From Pseudomonadota bacterium (GTDB lineage: Bacteria; Pseudomonadota; Gammaproteobacteria; Acidiferrobacterales; Acidiferrobacteraceae), in assembly GCA_021785035.1 (NCBI GenBank), contig JAJYGP010000024.1, forward strand, positions 1 through 40,425: a stretch of DNA of 40,425 nucleotides, in the 5' to 3' direction. The position numbers and the translations under genes were made by a program. This document shows positions 1 through 6,935 of this stretch, one piece after another. The notes below the pieces were generated by a model. That model was not told the DNA's origin. It made no database searches and worked only from the letters and a program-made list of their open reading frames with translations. The stretch's first letter is position 1. The number at the start of each line of letters is the position of its first letter.

Positions 1-1
1 C

Positions 2-1072
2 AAGATTGCGATGGCCGGAGCCTTCTTGATGTTTTGTTACATTGCCTTGATCTCAGGGTGGATGTTGTCCTATACCCATACCGCGCTTTCGGGCGGTTTT
101 ATCGATGCCAGTGCGCCACGTATCGCGGCGCACTTCTCCCAGCTGGTGCAGCGTCCCGCGCCCACACTTTTGTGGGAGATTGTCTTTTTGGTTCTGGTGT
201 TTTCTGTGGCGGCCGGGGGCCCAGGCGCGATAGAAGATCTCGCGCGCTTCTTGGTGCCGGCCTTGATGGCGGTGTTTGCGGGCTTGGCGGCCTTTGCCGG
301 GACACTCGGTAGTTTCTTTATGAGTGCACCTGTTTTATTGACCCCACAACCGGTTCCCGGGCACCTCGCCCTCGGTCTTGTCGCTTTATCTCAGGCCTTT
401 TTTGGTGCCGGATTAGGGACGCTTTCCTTTGTCGCCTACGGAGCGTATCTGCCAAGCTCGCTGTCGACGGCCAAGACCACCTTAGGACTTGTTTTAGCTC
501 AGGCCCTGGTCGCATGGCTTGCAGGCTTCGCCTTGGCGTCCCTGGTCTTTGCGGCCGGCTTGAGGCCGCTTGCCGGCGGCGGTTTTCTGTTTGCCACTTT
601 ACCACTCGCGAGCGCCCGCCTCCCTGGAGGTCCCATGGTTGTGGCGCTCTGCTATCTGGCGCTTGTTTCGGCGGCTTGGCTTTCCGGGGTGGCCTGGCTT
701 GAGCCGCTTATGCAGTATTTGACCGGGAAGGGCTTGAGCCGGCCACAGGCCGCTTTAGCGCTGGCCTTAAGCGCGCTCGCCACAGGCGAGGTGTTATCAC
801 TTTCTTTGAACTCATGGGCGTTTTCGTTTACCTTTTTAGGACGAATCAAGACCCTCGGCCTGCTCGATATTCTCATGATCTTGGCCGTCAACGTCTTGCT
901 ACCGTGGGGGGCGGGGGGTCTCAGTTTTCTGATAGGGTGGGGACGAAAAGGGCCTTTGATTGCGGGCCAAAACATAGCCCGAGGCTATCCGCTTTGGCTA
1001 TGGGCCCTGCGCATCCTCGTACCCGCCGCCACCCTGGTCATATTTTTTAGCGCACCTAGGCTCATATTGTGA
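2..1072 (+). CDS. Sodium-dependent NSS/SNF-family transporter, 5' end outside the window
   Basis: The frame is open from the left window edge, so this is the C-terminal ~357 residues of a longer protein. NSS transporters are usually 440-500 residues; TM1-TM2, with the unwound Na+/substrate site, should lie upstream. What remains begins in a TM3-like segment (FLMFCYIALISGWMLSY) and holds about ten hydrophobic segments. The phrase SQAFFGAGLGTLSFVAYGAYL matches the conserved TM6-TM7 region of this family, which couples Na+ to import of amino acids or related solutes across the inner membrane. The substrate cannot be read from this part. The stop codon TGA overlaps the GTG start of ratA (GTGA), so the two are probably translationally coupled. 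The ATG at 11 is internal and not the real start. Confidence 0.85.
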   Translation, partial: KIAMAGAFLMFCYIALISGWMLSYTHTALSGGFIDASAPRIAAHFSQLVQRPAPTLLWEIVFLVLVFSVAAGGPGAIEDLARFLVPALMAVFAGLAAFAGTLGSFFMSAPVLLTPQPVPGHLALGLVALSQAFFGAGLGTLSFVAYGAYLPSSLSTAKTTLGLVLAQALVAWLAGFALASLVFAAGLRPLAGGGFLFATLPLASARLPGGPMVVALCYLALVSAAWLSGVAWLEPLMQYLTGKGLSRPQAALALALSALATGEVLSLSLNSWAFSFTFLGRIKTLGLLDILMILAVNVLLPWGAGGLSFLIGWGRKGPLIAGQNIARGYPLWLWALRILVPAATLVIFFSAPRLIL

Positions 1073-1503
1073 CAACAATAAGTAAAAGCGCGCTTGTCGC
1101 TTATAGCGCTGAGGAAATGTATAGGCTTGTGGCTGATATCGAGAGCTACCCGAAATTCCTGCCCTGGTGTGCCGGCTCCCGGGTACTGGAGCGCGATACT
1201 GAGGGATTGGTCGCCGAGATCGACATGGCCTTTGGCGGGATACGTAAAACCTTTACGACCCGCAATACTTTGAATGCCACGGCCATGGACATTCGGTTGG
1301 TTCGGGGTCCGTTTAGCCGTTTGGAAGGTTCTTGGCGGTTTCAGCAGGTGGCTGAGCTCGGGAGCCGCATCAGCCTTGATCTTGAGTTCGATTTCGCAAG
1401 CCGGCTTCTGGCGCTCGCGGTTGGACCGGTGTTTGGGACGATTGCCAATAGCCTTGTTGATAGCTTTAAGAGGCGCGCCCGCGAAGTTTATGGGGCTCGC
1501 TAA
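1069..1503 (+). CDS. ratA: RatA/Coq10-family START-domain protein
   Basis: A 144-residue single-domain START/polyketide-cyclase-like protein. The N-terminal VADIESYPKFLPWCAGSRVL (about residues 21-40) is the family signature. In E. coli RatA was described as a toxin that blocks 70S ribosome association; homologues (Coq10 type) bind ubiquinone and support respiration, which may be the more general role. The start is GTG at 1069, sharing the GTGA overlap with the upstream transporter stop. rnfH follows after one base, so ratA-rnfH form the usual pair; in E. coli the same pair lies next to smpB and bamE. Length and domain are normal for the family. Confidence 0.9.
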   Translation: MTTISKSALVAYSAEEMYRLVADIESYPKFLPWCAGSRVLERDTEGLVAEIDMAFGGIRKTFTTRNTLNATAMDIRLVRGPFSRLEGSWRFQQVAELGSRISLDLEFDFASRLLALAVGPVFGTIANSLVDSFKRRAREVYGAR

Positions 1504-1504
1504 G

Positions 1505-1807
1505 ATGTGGGTGGAAGTGGTGCATGTATCCGCCAGCCCGCGGGTCTATGCGGTGTCGGTCGACAAGGGCACGAGCGTCTTTGACGCGATTCGTTTATCG
1601 GCGGTGCTAAAGGAGTGTCCCGGTATCGACCTGCATGCGCAACGAGTCGGCGTCTTCGGGCGCTTGGCCGCCTTGAGCGATCTGGTAAAGGCCGGAGACC
1701 GAATCGAGATCTATGAACCCCTAGCTTTCGATCCCAAGGACGCGCGCCGCCAGCGCGTCCGAACGGCGCGCGCCCAATCTACTTCGCGTAAATGTCGCGG
1801 GGGGTAG
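1505..1807 (+). CDS. rnfH: RnfH/UPF0125 ubiquitin-like beta-grasp protein
   Basis: A 100-residue protein beginning MWVEVVHVSASPRVY. The ATG at 1505 lies one base after the ratA stop. An open frame extends further upstream, but it would overlap ratA and adds no family sequence. The motif VGVFGRLAALSDLVKAGDRI followed by EIYEPL and DPKDARRQR is diagnostic for RnfH. The family has a beta-grasp (ubiquitin-like/ThiS-like) fold; its biochemical role is not settled despite the name taken from the Rnf electron-transfer cluster, and no rnf genes are seen here. The last 29 bases overlap the 3' end of bamE on the other strand. Confidence 0.88.
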   Translation: MWVEVVHVSASPRVYAVSVDKGTSVFDAIRLSAVLKECPGIDLHAQRVGVFGRLAALSDLVKAGDRIEIYEPLAFDPKDARRQRVRTARAQSTSRKCRGG

Positions 1808-2117
1808 GGCGTGGCTGCCCGACGATTTTGACGAGCTTCCCGCCCTTAAAGAATAGGGTGAAGTGCTCGGCGATGAGCGGTTTGTAGTTGCGCTTTACGG
1901 AGTAGTAGTAGTCCCAGCGGTTACGATGAAAGGGATCGCGAATTGCCGGGCTGCCGAGATCGTAGGCGACCTCGTTCTTGGTCATACCAAGATGCAGACG
2001 CGCAATCATGCCGGGCGTCATGACGTTTCCTTGCTGGACCGTTGGACGGTACAAAAGGTGACATCCGGTGAGCGCGAGTGGGGTTAACATCAAAAATAAA
2101 GCGATACGTTTGGGCAT
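1779..2117 (-). CDS. bamE: Outer-membrane assembly lipoprotein BamE (SmpA)
   Basis: A 112-residue lipoprotein. The signal peptide has a basic N-terminus (MPKR), a hydrophobic core and the lipobox LTGC, with the lipidated cysteine at residue 19. The mature part carries the BamE fold signature: MTPGMIARLHLGMTKNEV, then LGSP and the DPFHRNRWDYYY segment. BamE is a small subunit of the BAM complex that inserts beta-barrel proteins into the outer membrane and helps stabilise BamD. The gene is transcribed away from fur and converges on rnfH, overlapping it by 29 bp at the 3' ends. BamE next to ratA-rnfH is a conserved neighbourhood in Gammaproteobacteria. Confidence 0.92.
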   Translation of the reverse strand: MPKRIALFLMLTPLALTGCHLLYRPTVQQGNVMTPGMIARLHLGMTKNEVAYDLGSPAIRDPFHRNRWDYYYSVKRNYKPLIAEHFTLFFKGGKLVKIVGQPRPTPRDIYAK

Positions 2118-2210
2118 CGGAATCGTTCTAGTTTACACTGGCTGGACGTGGGTCTAGGGCGACAAAGTACACTATCGACCCCGTCAAGGCAAAACAGCGG
2201 GGCGATACGG

Positions 2211-2675
2211 ATGAGCGATAGCGCGGATCTGAAGAAGGCCGGCCTTAAGGCGACGCTTCCCCGCCTCAAGATCTTGAAAATTCTGGAGGAGGCCCGGGTT
2301 CGCCATATGGCGGCGGAGGACGTGTACAAGGCCCTGCTCGAGATGGGCGAGGAGGTCGGGCTTGCCACGGTCTATCGGGTTCTGACCCAATTCGAGAGCG
2401 CGGGGCTTGTGATCCGACACAACTTCGAGGGTGGCCGTTCGGTCTTCGAAATGAACCAGGGCGGACATCACGACCATGTTGTCTGTGTCGAGTGCGGGGA
2501 GGTGTTCGAGTTCTTCGATCCTGCCATCGAAGAACGGCAACGGAAGGTTGCGGAGACCCTCGGTTTTCACGTCGACAGCCATTCGCTGTATATGTATGGT
2601 GTCTGCCTTGGGATGAAGCGCGACGGAAGGTGTTCGAAGAAGGACGGCGGTCGCCGATCCAAGCTGCCGCTTTAA
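2211..2675 (+). CDS. fur: Ferric uptake regulator Fur
   Basis: A 154-residue Fur protein starting MSDSADLKKAGLK at the ATG at 2211; an open frame reaching back to 2148 adds 21 residues unlike the family. The winged helix includes LATVYRVLTQFESAGLV (51-67). The metal-site motif HHDH is at 86-89, followed by the structural-zinc pair C92/C95. A second cysteine pair is at C132 and C141. In E. coli Fur that pair is spaced CX4C; here it is CX8C, and the tail is Lys/Arg-rich rather than His-rich. Fur represses iron-uptake genes when loaded with Fe2+. It is divergent from bamE and its stop overlaps the stop of the acetyltransferase gene on the other strand by 4 bp. Confidence 0.95.
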   Translation: MSDSADLKKAGLKATLPRLKILKILEEARVRHMAAEDVYKALLEMGEEVGLATVYRVLTQFESAGLVIRHNFEGGRSVFEMNQGGHHDHVVCVECGEVFEFFDPAIEERQRKVAETLGFHVDSHSLYMYGVCLGMKRDGRCSKKDGGRRSKLPL

Positions 2676-3160
2676 GGTGATGGCCGGTTGAGATTAAAAA
2701 GGACGGCGACCTCGTCGCACTGGTTGTATTTGTAGCACTTTACGCACACGTTCCACACCTTCTCCGGCAAGGTGTCCATGCTCACCGTAACAAATCCTAA
2801 TTTATGGAAAAATCCCGGCACGTAGGTAAGCGCCATGAGCCGCCGCAGCCCCAGCTGGCGCGCCTCAGCGATAATGCGCTGGACCATAAGCCGTCCAAGC
2901 CCCCGGCGTTCATATTTCTCCGCGACGACGAGGCTGCGTACCTCCCCTAAATCCTCGGTAAAGATCTCTAGGGCGCCGATGGCCGCCACATGGTCCTCGA
3001 TCTCGATGACGAAAAAATCCCGCAGATGACGGTAGATCTCGTTCATGGTCCGGGGCAACAAGTTGCCCTTCGTGGCATAAATCTCGAGAAAGTGATGGAT
3101 GAGAGGGACGTCCGCGATTTTAGCGGCCCGTACCTTGGGGATGCCAGGGCGTTCAGTCAT
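2672..3160 (-). CDS. GNAT acetyltransferase resembling short-form N-acetylglutamate synthase
   Basis: A 162-residue single GNAT domain. The acetyl-CoA-binding loop is RRGLGR (85-90), preceded by GEVRSLVVAEKY, a strand-loop typical of ArgA C-terminal domains. The C-terminus contains KVWNVCVKC...QC (cysteines 139, 142 and 148), a cysteine pattern seen in stand-alone N-acetylglutamate synthases that lack the amino-acid-kinase domain of classical ArgA. The likely reaction is acetylation of glutamate by acetyl-CoA in arginine synthesis; a different small amine acceptor is possible. Its start overlaps the stop of recN (ATGA), so it is the last gene of a nadK-recN-acetyltransferase leftward unit. 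Its 3' end overlaps fur by 4 bp. Function is inferred from motifs only. Confidence 0.75.
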   Translation of the reverse strand: MTERPGIPKVRAAKIADVPLIHHFLEIYATKGNLLPRTMNEIYRHLRDFFVIEIEDHVAAIGALEIFTEDLGEVRSLVVAEKYERRGLGRLMVQRIIAEARQLGLRRLMALTYVPGFFHKLGFVTVSMDTLPEKVWNVCVKCYKYNQCDEVAVLFNLNRPSP

Positions 3161-4809
3161 GAGTGAAGCATATCGCGAGCGAGCGCGCGGGTGTTGGCGT
3201 TTATGGCGATTCCTCCCAGCATGCGCGCTATTTCCTCGACGCGCGCGGAAGGTGTCAGAGTTTCGGCCGAACTCATGGTGCGCCCATCGTTCAAGTTTTT
3301 ATGGACCACGATATGGGTGTCTCCCTGAGCTGCCACCTGCGGCAGGTGAGTGATACAGAGTACTTGACGTTTGCATGCGAGCTTGTGGAGTCTTTGGCCT
3401 ACGATTTCCGCAACGGCGCCCCCTATCCCAACATCGACCTCATCAAAAACCAGGGTCGGCCCGAGGCCCACATCGGCTAACACGACTTGGATAGCAAGAC
3501 TAATCCGCGAGAGTTCGCCGCCGGACGCGGTTTTGGCTAAAGGTTTAAACGGGCTGTCGGGGGCCGGACTCACCAGGAATTCGACGCTCTCTTGACCAGT
3601 GGCCGAAAGCGGTTCGGGGTTAAGGGCGATGGAAAAGCGTCCAGCGCCCAAACCCAGGCTTCGCATCTCCTCGGTCACCGCGGCACTTAAGGCGGTTTCT
3701 GCCCGCTTGCGCTTAGCGCTCAGATTCTGAGCGTGGATCAAGGCCTGCTCCTCGTAACGCGTGATCTCTGTTTCGAGAGTGGCGACCGAGTCCTCCTCGC
3801 TTTGCAAAAGCTCGTGCTCGGTCTTCAGGGTCGTCCAGAGCTCCGGGAGCTTATCGGGGGCGATGTGATGCTTGCGGGCCAAGTCATGCCAGCGTCCGAG
3901 GCGGGCTTCGATGGCGGGGAGGTCTATGGGGTCGGTCTCCATTTGACTGCCAATATGGTTCAAGCTGCGAGCGGCCTCGTTGATTTCGACTGTGGCGCTC
4001 GCCAAGAGCGCCTCCACTTCGGAGAGCCGCGGTTCGATCCGGGTCAGGGCCCGAAGCTGGCTTAGGGAGTCTTCCAAGGCCTGCCCGAGCGCTTGTTCGC
4101 CCTCACTTAGCCTCTCTATGAGAGAGGCAATGCCGGCCCCGAGTTCCTGAGCATGGGCCAGGCGTTTTTGACTGACATTGAGGCTCTCCCATTCGCCCGG
4201 CCCGGGTTCGAGGGCCTGCAATTCCTCAATCTGGTACCTGAGTAAGGATTCACGTGCCGACCGACTTGCGGCCTGTTCGCGCATGGCGAGCAGTCGATTC
4301 TGGTGTTCACGAAGAAGGCCAAACGCCAGGGCAAGCGCCTGGCGCTCGGGTTCAGCCTCGGCATAGGCGTCAAGCAGGTCGCGCTGGGTCTCGCGCCGCA
4401 GCAAGGTTTGGTGCTCATGTTGACCGTGAAGGTCGAGCAGGAAGTCGCCCAGCTCGCGTAGCTTTTGGAGAGGAACGGGGGTCGCGTTGATAAAGGCCCG
4501 CGAGCGATCTTGAGCGATGATGCGGCGGATGATGCATTCGCCGGTGTCGGTGGCCAAGTCTTGGTCTTTCAGCCAAGCGCTCGCAGCGCAGTCCTTGGCT
4601 AACTCGAAACTCGCGACGATTTCCGCAGACTCCGCCCCGGCCCGGATAAGACCGGCCTCCGCGCGGTCGCCGACCGCAAGCCCCAAGGCGTCCACAAGCA
4701 AGGACTTCCCGGCACCGGTTTCGCCGGTGACCACGGATAAGCCCGACCCGAGCGACATCCGCAACTCGTCTATGACGGCAAAGGAGCGCACCCAGAGTTC
4801 GGTGAGCAT
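3157..4809 (-). CDS. recN: DNA repair protein RecN (SMC-like ATPase)
   Basis: A 550-residue SMC-like protein, about the usual length. Walker A is GETGAGKS (29-36), inside the conserved N-terminal VTGETGAGKSLLVDAL. Two long, charged, coiled-coil-like arms occupy roughly residues 150-370. The ABC signature SGGELSRISL begins at 429, Walker B is LVFDEVD with D456/E457, and the switch histidine lies in THLPQVAAQ near 487. RecN acts early in double-strand-break repair, tethering or protecting DNA ends. Its ATG shares one base with the nadK stop, and its TGA overlaps the acetyltransferase start, so the three leftward genes look like one operon. nadK-recN adjacency is common in proteobacteria. Confidence 0.96.
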   Translation of the reverse strand: MLTELWVRSFAVIDELRMSLGSGLSVVTGETGAGKSLLVDALGLAVGDRAEAGLIRAGAESAEIVASFELAKDCAASAWLKDQDLATDTGECIIRRIIAQDRSRAFINATPVPLQKLRELGDFLLDLHGQHEHQTLLRRETQRDLLDAYAEAEPERQALALAFGLLREHQNRLLAMREQAASRSARESLLRYQIEELQALEPGPGEWESLNVSQKRLAHAQELGAGIASLIERLSEGEQALGQALEDSLSQLRALTRIEPRLSEVEALLASATVEINEAARSLNHIGSQMETDPIDLPAIEARLGRWHDLARKHHIAPDKLPELWTTLKTEHELLQSEEDSVATLETEITRYEEQALIHAQNLSAKRKRAETALSAAVTEEMRSLGLGAGRFSIALNPEPLSATGQESVEFLVSPAPDSPFKPLAKTASGGELSRISLAIQVVLADVGLGPTLVFDEVDVGIGGAVAEIVGQRLHKLACKRQVLCITHLPQVAAQGDTHIVVHKNLNDGRTMSSAETLTPSARVEEIARMLGGIAINANTRALARDMLHS

Positions 4810-5678
4810 TAGACGCGTCGTCCCCAGTTCAGTTTTTGGCGCAACACCTCGTAGTGATTGCGGCCGAGGGGGTGGATCAAGGTCACCGGTACCGGCGAAC
4901 GGCGGACGCAGACACGGTCCGTATTGCGGAGCCCGAAGTTGGATTGGCCGTCGAAGGTGACATGCGCGCTTTGATCGCTGACGAGTACGACCTCTACTTG
5001 CGAGTCGCTGTGGACTACGATCGGTCGGTTACTGAGCGTATGCGGGCAAATCGGGACCAAAACGATGGCCGCGAGTGTGGGGTGTAGGATCGGCCCCCCG
5101 GCCGACATGGCATAGGCGGTGGAGCCCGTCGGGGTCGCTACGATCACGCCATCGGCCCGTGACCCGCTCACGAACTGACCGTCGATGTAGGTCTCGAATT
5201 CGATCAGTCGCGCGAGATCTCCTTTGTTTACGACCACGTCATTGAACGCCATGCGGGTGAGTACGATGGTGCCGTCGCGGACGATGCTCGCCGAAAGCAG
5301 GAACCGCTCCTCGGTTTGGTAGTGGCCGTCGAGAATTTCACCAATCATACCCATGTTGTCCGAGGACACATCGGCCAGGAACCCGAGACGTCCGGCGTTG
5401 ATGCCGATCAGGGGGATATGGTGAACGGCAAGCGCGCGAGCGACGTTCAAAAGGGTGCCGTCGCCTCCCAGTACGATCGCGAGGTCGATATCGGCGCCTA
5501 TACGGTCGAGTGGGCAAGAGGTGGCGTGGGTCAGCTCCAGGGCCGTGGCGGTCTCGGCCTCCACGATAATCTCGAGATCACGGGCCTCAAGCAGCGCACA
5601 CAGGCGCTGCAAGACCTCTCGCCCGCCACGATCCCCGTATTTCCCGAACAAGCCGACGCGTTTGATAGGCGTCTTCAT
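4809..5678 (-). CDS. nadK: NAD kinase
   Basis: A 289-residue cytosolic enzyme that phosphorylates NAD+ to NADP+. The start is the ATG at 5678 (MKTPIKRVGLFGKYGD), preceded by a GGCGAGG-like ribosome-binding site; an open frame running further upstream adds 36 residues unlike the family. Diagnostic motifs are GGDGTLLNVAR with GGDGT at 71-75, then INAGRLGFLAD, FNDVVVNKGD (usually NE rather than ND) and the glycine-rich SRADGVIVATPTGSTAYA. It is the first gene of the leftward nadK-recN unit and is divergent from hrcA. This order (nadK beside hrcA-grpE-dnaK) is widespread in Gram-negative bacteria. Confidence 0.95.
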   Translation of the reverse strand: MKTPIKRVGLFGKYGDRGGREVLQRLCALLEARDLEIIVEAETATALELTHATSCPLDRIGADIDLAIVLGGDGTLLNVARALAVHHIPLIGINAGRLGFLADVSSDNMGMIGEILDGHYQTEERFLLSASIVRDGTIVLTRMAFNDVVVNKGDLARLIEFETYIDGQFVSGSRADGVIVATPTGSTAYAMSAGGPILHPTLAAIVLVPICPHTLSNRPIVVHSDSQVEVVLVSDQSAHVTFDGQSNFGLRNTDRVCVRRSPVPVTLIHPLGRNHYEVLRQKLNWGRRV

Positions 5679-5753
5679 GCTACATACCTCGCCTTTGGCA
5701 AACACTAGCATGGTGGTTGGCTGTGGCCAACACCGCCTGATGAGCCCCCTGTA

Positions 5754-5782
5754 TTGACAGCACTGCCAGCTGTTGGTAGCGT
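5754..5782 (+). promoter_or_regulatory. Possible sigma-70 promoter of hrcA
   Basis: A perfect -35 hexamer TTGACA (5754-5759) is followed after 17 bp by TAGCGT (5777-5782), a poor -10 matching 3 of 6 positions. It lies immediately upstream of the CIRCE operator, where a promoter is expected, but the weak -10 keeps confidence low. Confidence 0.4.
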
Positions 5783-5786
5783 GCAC

Positions 5787-5813
5787 CTGGCACTCTCAAT
5801 CTGTGAGTGCTAA
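5787..5813. promoter_or_regulatory. CIRCE operator (HrcA-binding inverted repeat)
   Basis: The left arm CTGGCACTC and the right arm GAGTGCTAA are separated by exactly 9 bases (TCAATCTGT). This is the geometry of the CIRCE consensus TTAGCACTC-N9-GAGTGCTAA: the right arm matches 9 of 9 and the left arm 7 of 9. It ends one base before the GAGGAGGGGG ribosome-binding site of hrcA. HrcA, encoded immediately downstream, is the repressor that binds this element, so hrcA is probably autoregulated and derepressed when GroE is titrated by misfolded protein. Confidence 0.92.
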
Positions 5814-5829
5814 GAGGAGGGGGTAGGCT

Positions 5830-6879
5830 ATGGTGTCCTTAACGCCCCGTGCGGAACGACTCCTCAAGGCGCTTATCGAGCAGTATATCGCCGAAGGTCA
5901 GCCCGTGGGTTCGCGCACGTTAGTAAGACAAGCCGGGTTAGAGTTTAGTCCCGCGACGGTCCGCAATATTATGTCGGACTTAGAAGAGCTCGGCCTTATC
6001 CGGTCTCCGCACACCTCCGCCGGTCGAGTCCCTACCGAGCGTGGCTATCGGTTCTTCGTAAACACCCTTTTGGCTGTAAAGTCGCCCCAAGCGACGGATC
6101 TTTCCCAGATCGAAGATCGACTCCTCGCCGATCAAGACCCCCAACAGCTCCTGGAGTCGGCCTCCGGGCTTTTGTCGCAGATCACGAAGCTCGCCGGGAT
6201 CGTCCGTGTGCCGCGCCGCGCCCACGCCGGATTTTTGCAACTCGATTTCCTCAGTCTGTCGTCGAGCCGGGTACTGGTGATCTTGGTGACTCAGGACGGC
6301 CAGGTGTTGAATCGTGTGATCCACCCCAAAAAGCGCTACTCTGCGACAGAATTGCAGCAAGCGGCGAATATTTTCAATAGCGCGTATGCCGGCTTCTCTT
6401 TGGAAGAGGTCCGACGGAGCTTGACGACCGCTCTTAAGCGCGACAGCGAGGACATGCAGCAGATGTTGCGGTCCGCAGTCGAGATGGCGCGCCAAGTCTT
6501 TGCCGAGGGTGAATTGGCCGAAGACCCACTTTTTGTGAGCGGAGAGTCCAATCTCTTGGCTTTTCCGGAACTCAGCGACAGGGAGAAATTGCGGCGGCTT
6601 TTTGATGCCTTTAACGCCAAGCAAGACCTTCTCCAGCTTCTTGACCACAGTATGGGTTCGAACGGGGTCCAGATCTTTATCGGGGCCGAATCCGGTTACG
6701 AGTCCCTGGAATCGTGCAGCGTGGTCACAGCACCCTACGAGGTAAATGGCCAGATCGTCGGAACGATAGGCGTGGTCGGCCCTACTCGGATGTCCTACGA
6801 CCGGGTCATTTCTGTCGTTGACGTCACGGCACGGTTTCTCAGTGGCGCTTTGAGTCATGGTCCTTCGGGCGACGCTTGA
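5830..6879 (+). CDS. hrcA: Heat-inducible transcription repressor HrcA
   Basis: A 349-residue protein of normal length. The N-terminal winged helix includes QPVGSRTLV (24-32), FSPATVRNIMSDLEELG (39-55) and HTSAGRVPTERGYRFFV. The GAF-like middle domain and the conserved C-terminal YEVNGQIVGTIGVVGPTRMSY are present. HrcA binds CIRCE operators and needs GroEL for activity, so heat shock relieves repression. A CIRCE element lies directly upstream and the ribosome-binding site GAGGAGGGGG is strong. It heads the hrcA-grpE-dnaK-dnaJ cluster. Its stop codon overlaps the -35 element of a sigma-32-like promoter for grpE. Confidence 0.97.
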   Translation: MVSLTPRAERLLKALIEQYIAEGQPVGSRTLVRQAGLEFSPATVRNIMSDLEELGLIRSPHTSAGRVPTERGYRFFVNTLLAVKSPQATDLSQIEDRLLADQDPQQLLESASGLLSQITKLAGIVRVPRRAHAGFLQLDFLSLSSSRVLVILVTQDGQVLNRVIHPKKRYSATELQQAANIFNSAYAGFSLEEVRRSLTTALKRDSEDMQQMLRSAVEMARQVFAEGELAEDPLFVSGESNLLAFPELSDREKLRRLFDAFNAKQDLLQLLDHSMGSNGVQIFIGAESGYESLESCSVVTAPYEVNGQIVGTIGVVGPTRMSYDRVISVVDVTARFLSGALSHGPSGDA

Positions 6880-6902
6880 AAGGGGCAGTAATGCCCCCAC
6901 AT
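6875..6902 (+). promoter_or_regulatory. Sigma-32 (RpoH)-like heat-shock promoter of grpE
   Basis: CTTGAAA (6875-6881) is followed after 13 bp by CCCCACAT (6895-6902). The RpoH consensus is CTTGAAA, 13-17 bp, then CCCCATNT; only one informative position differs. The spacer also forms a 6-bp hairpin with a GTAA loop (GGGGCA/TGCCCC, 6882-6897). The site overlaps the end of hrcA and lies 34 bp before the grpE start. Geometry is the same as the site upstream of dnaK, which strengthens both. Confidence 0.65.
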
Positions 6903-6935
6903 AGCGGGCAGCGTTTGATAAGCGAGGAGTGGTTC

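Noticed and set aside
2143-2173. Possible fur promoter (TGGACG and TACACT)
   Set aside because: The spacer is 19 bp and the -35 match is poor; not strong enough to call.
6876-6935. TTG start extending grpE by 20 residues
   Set aside because: It lies within the sigma-32-like promoter and overlaps hrcA; the ATG at 6936 has a strong GAGGAG site.
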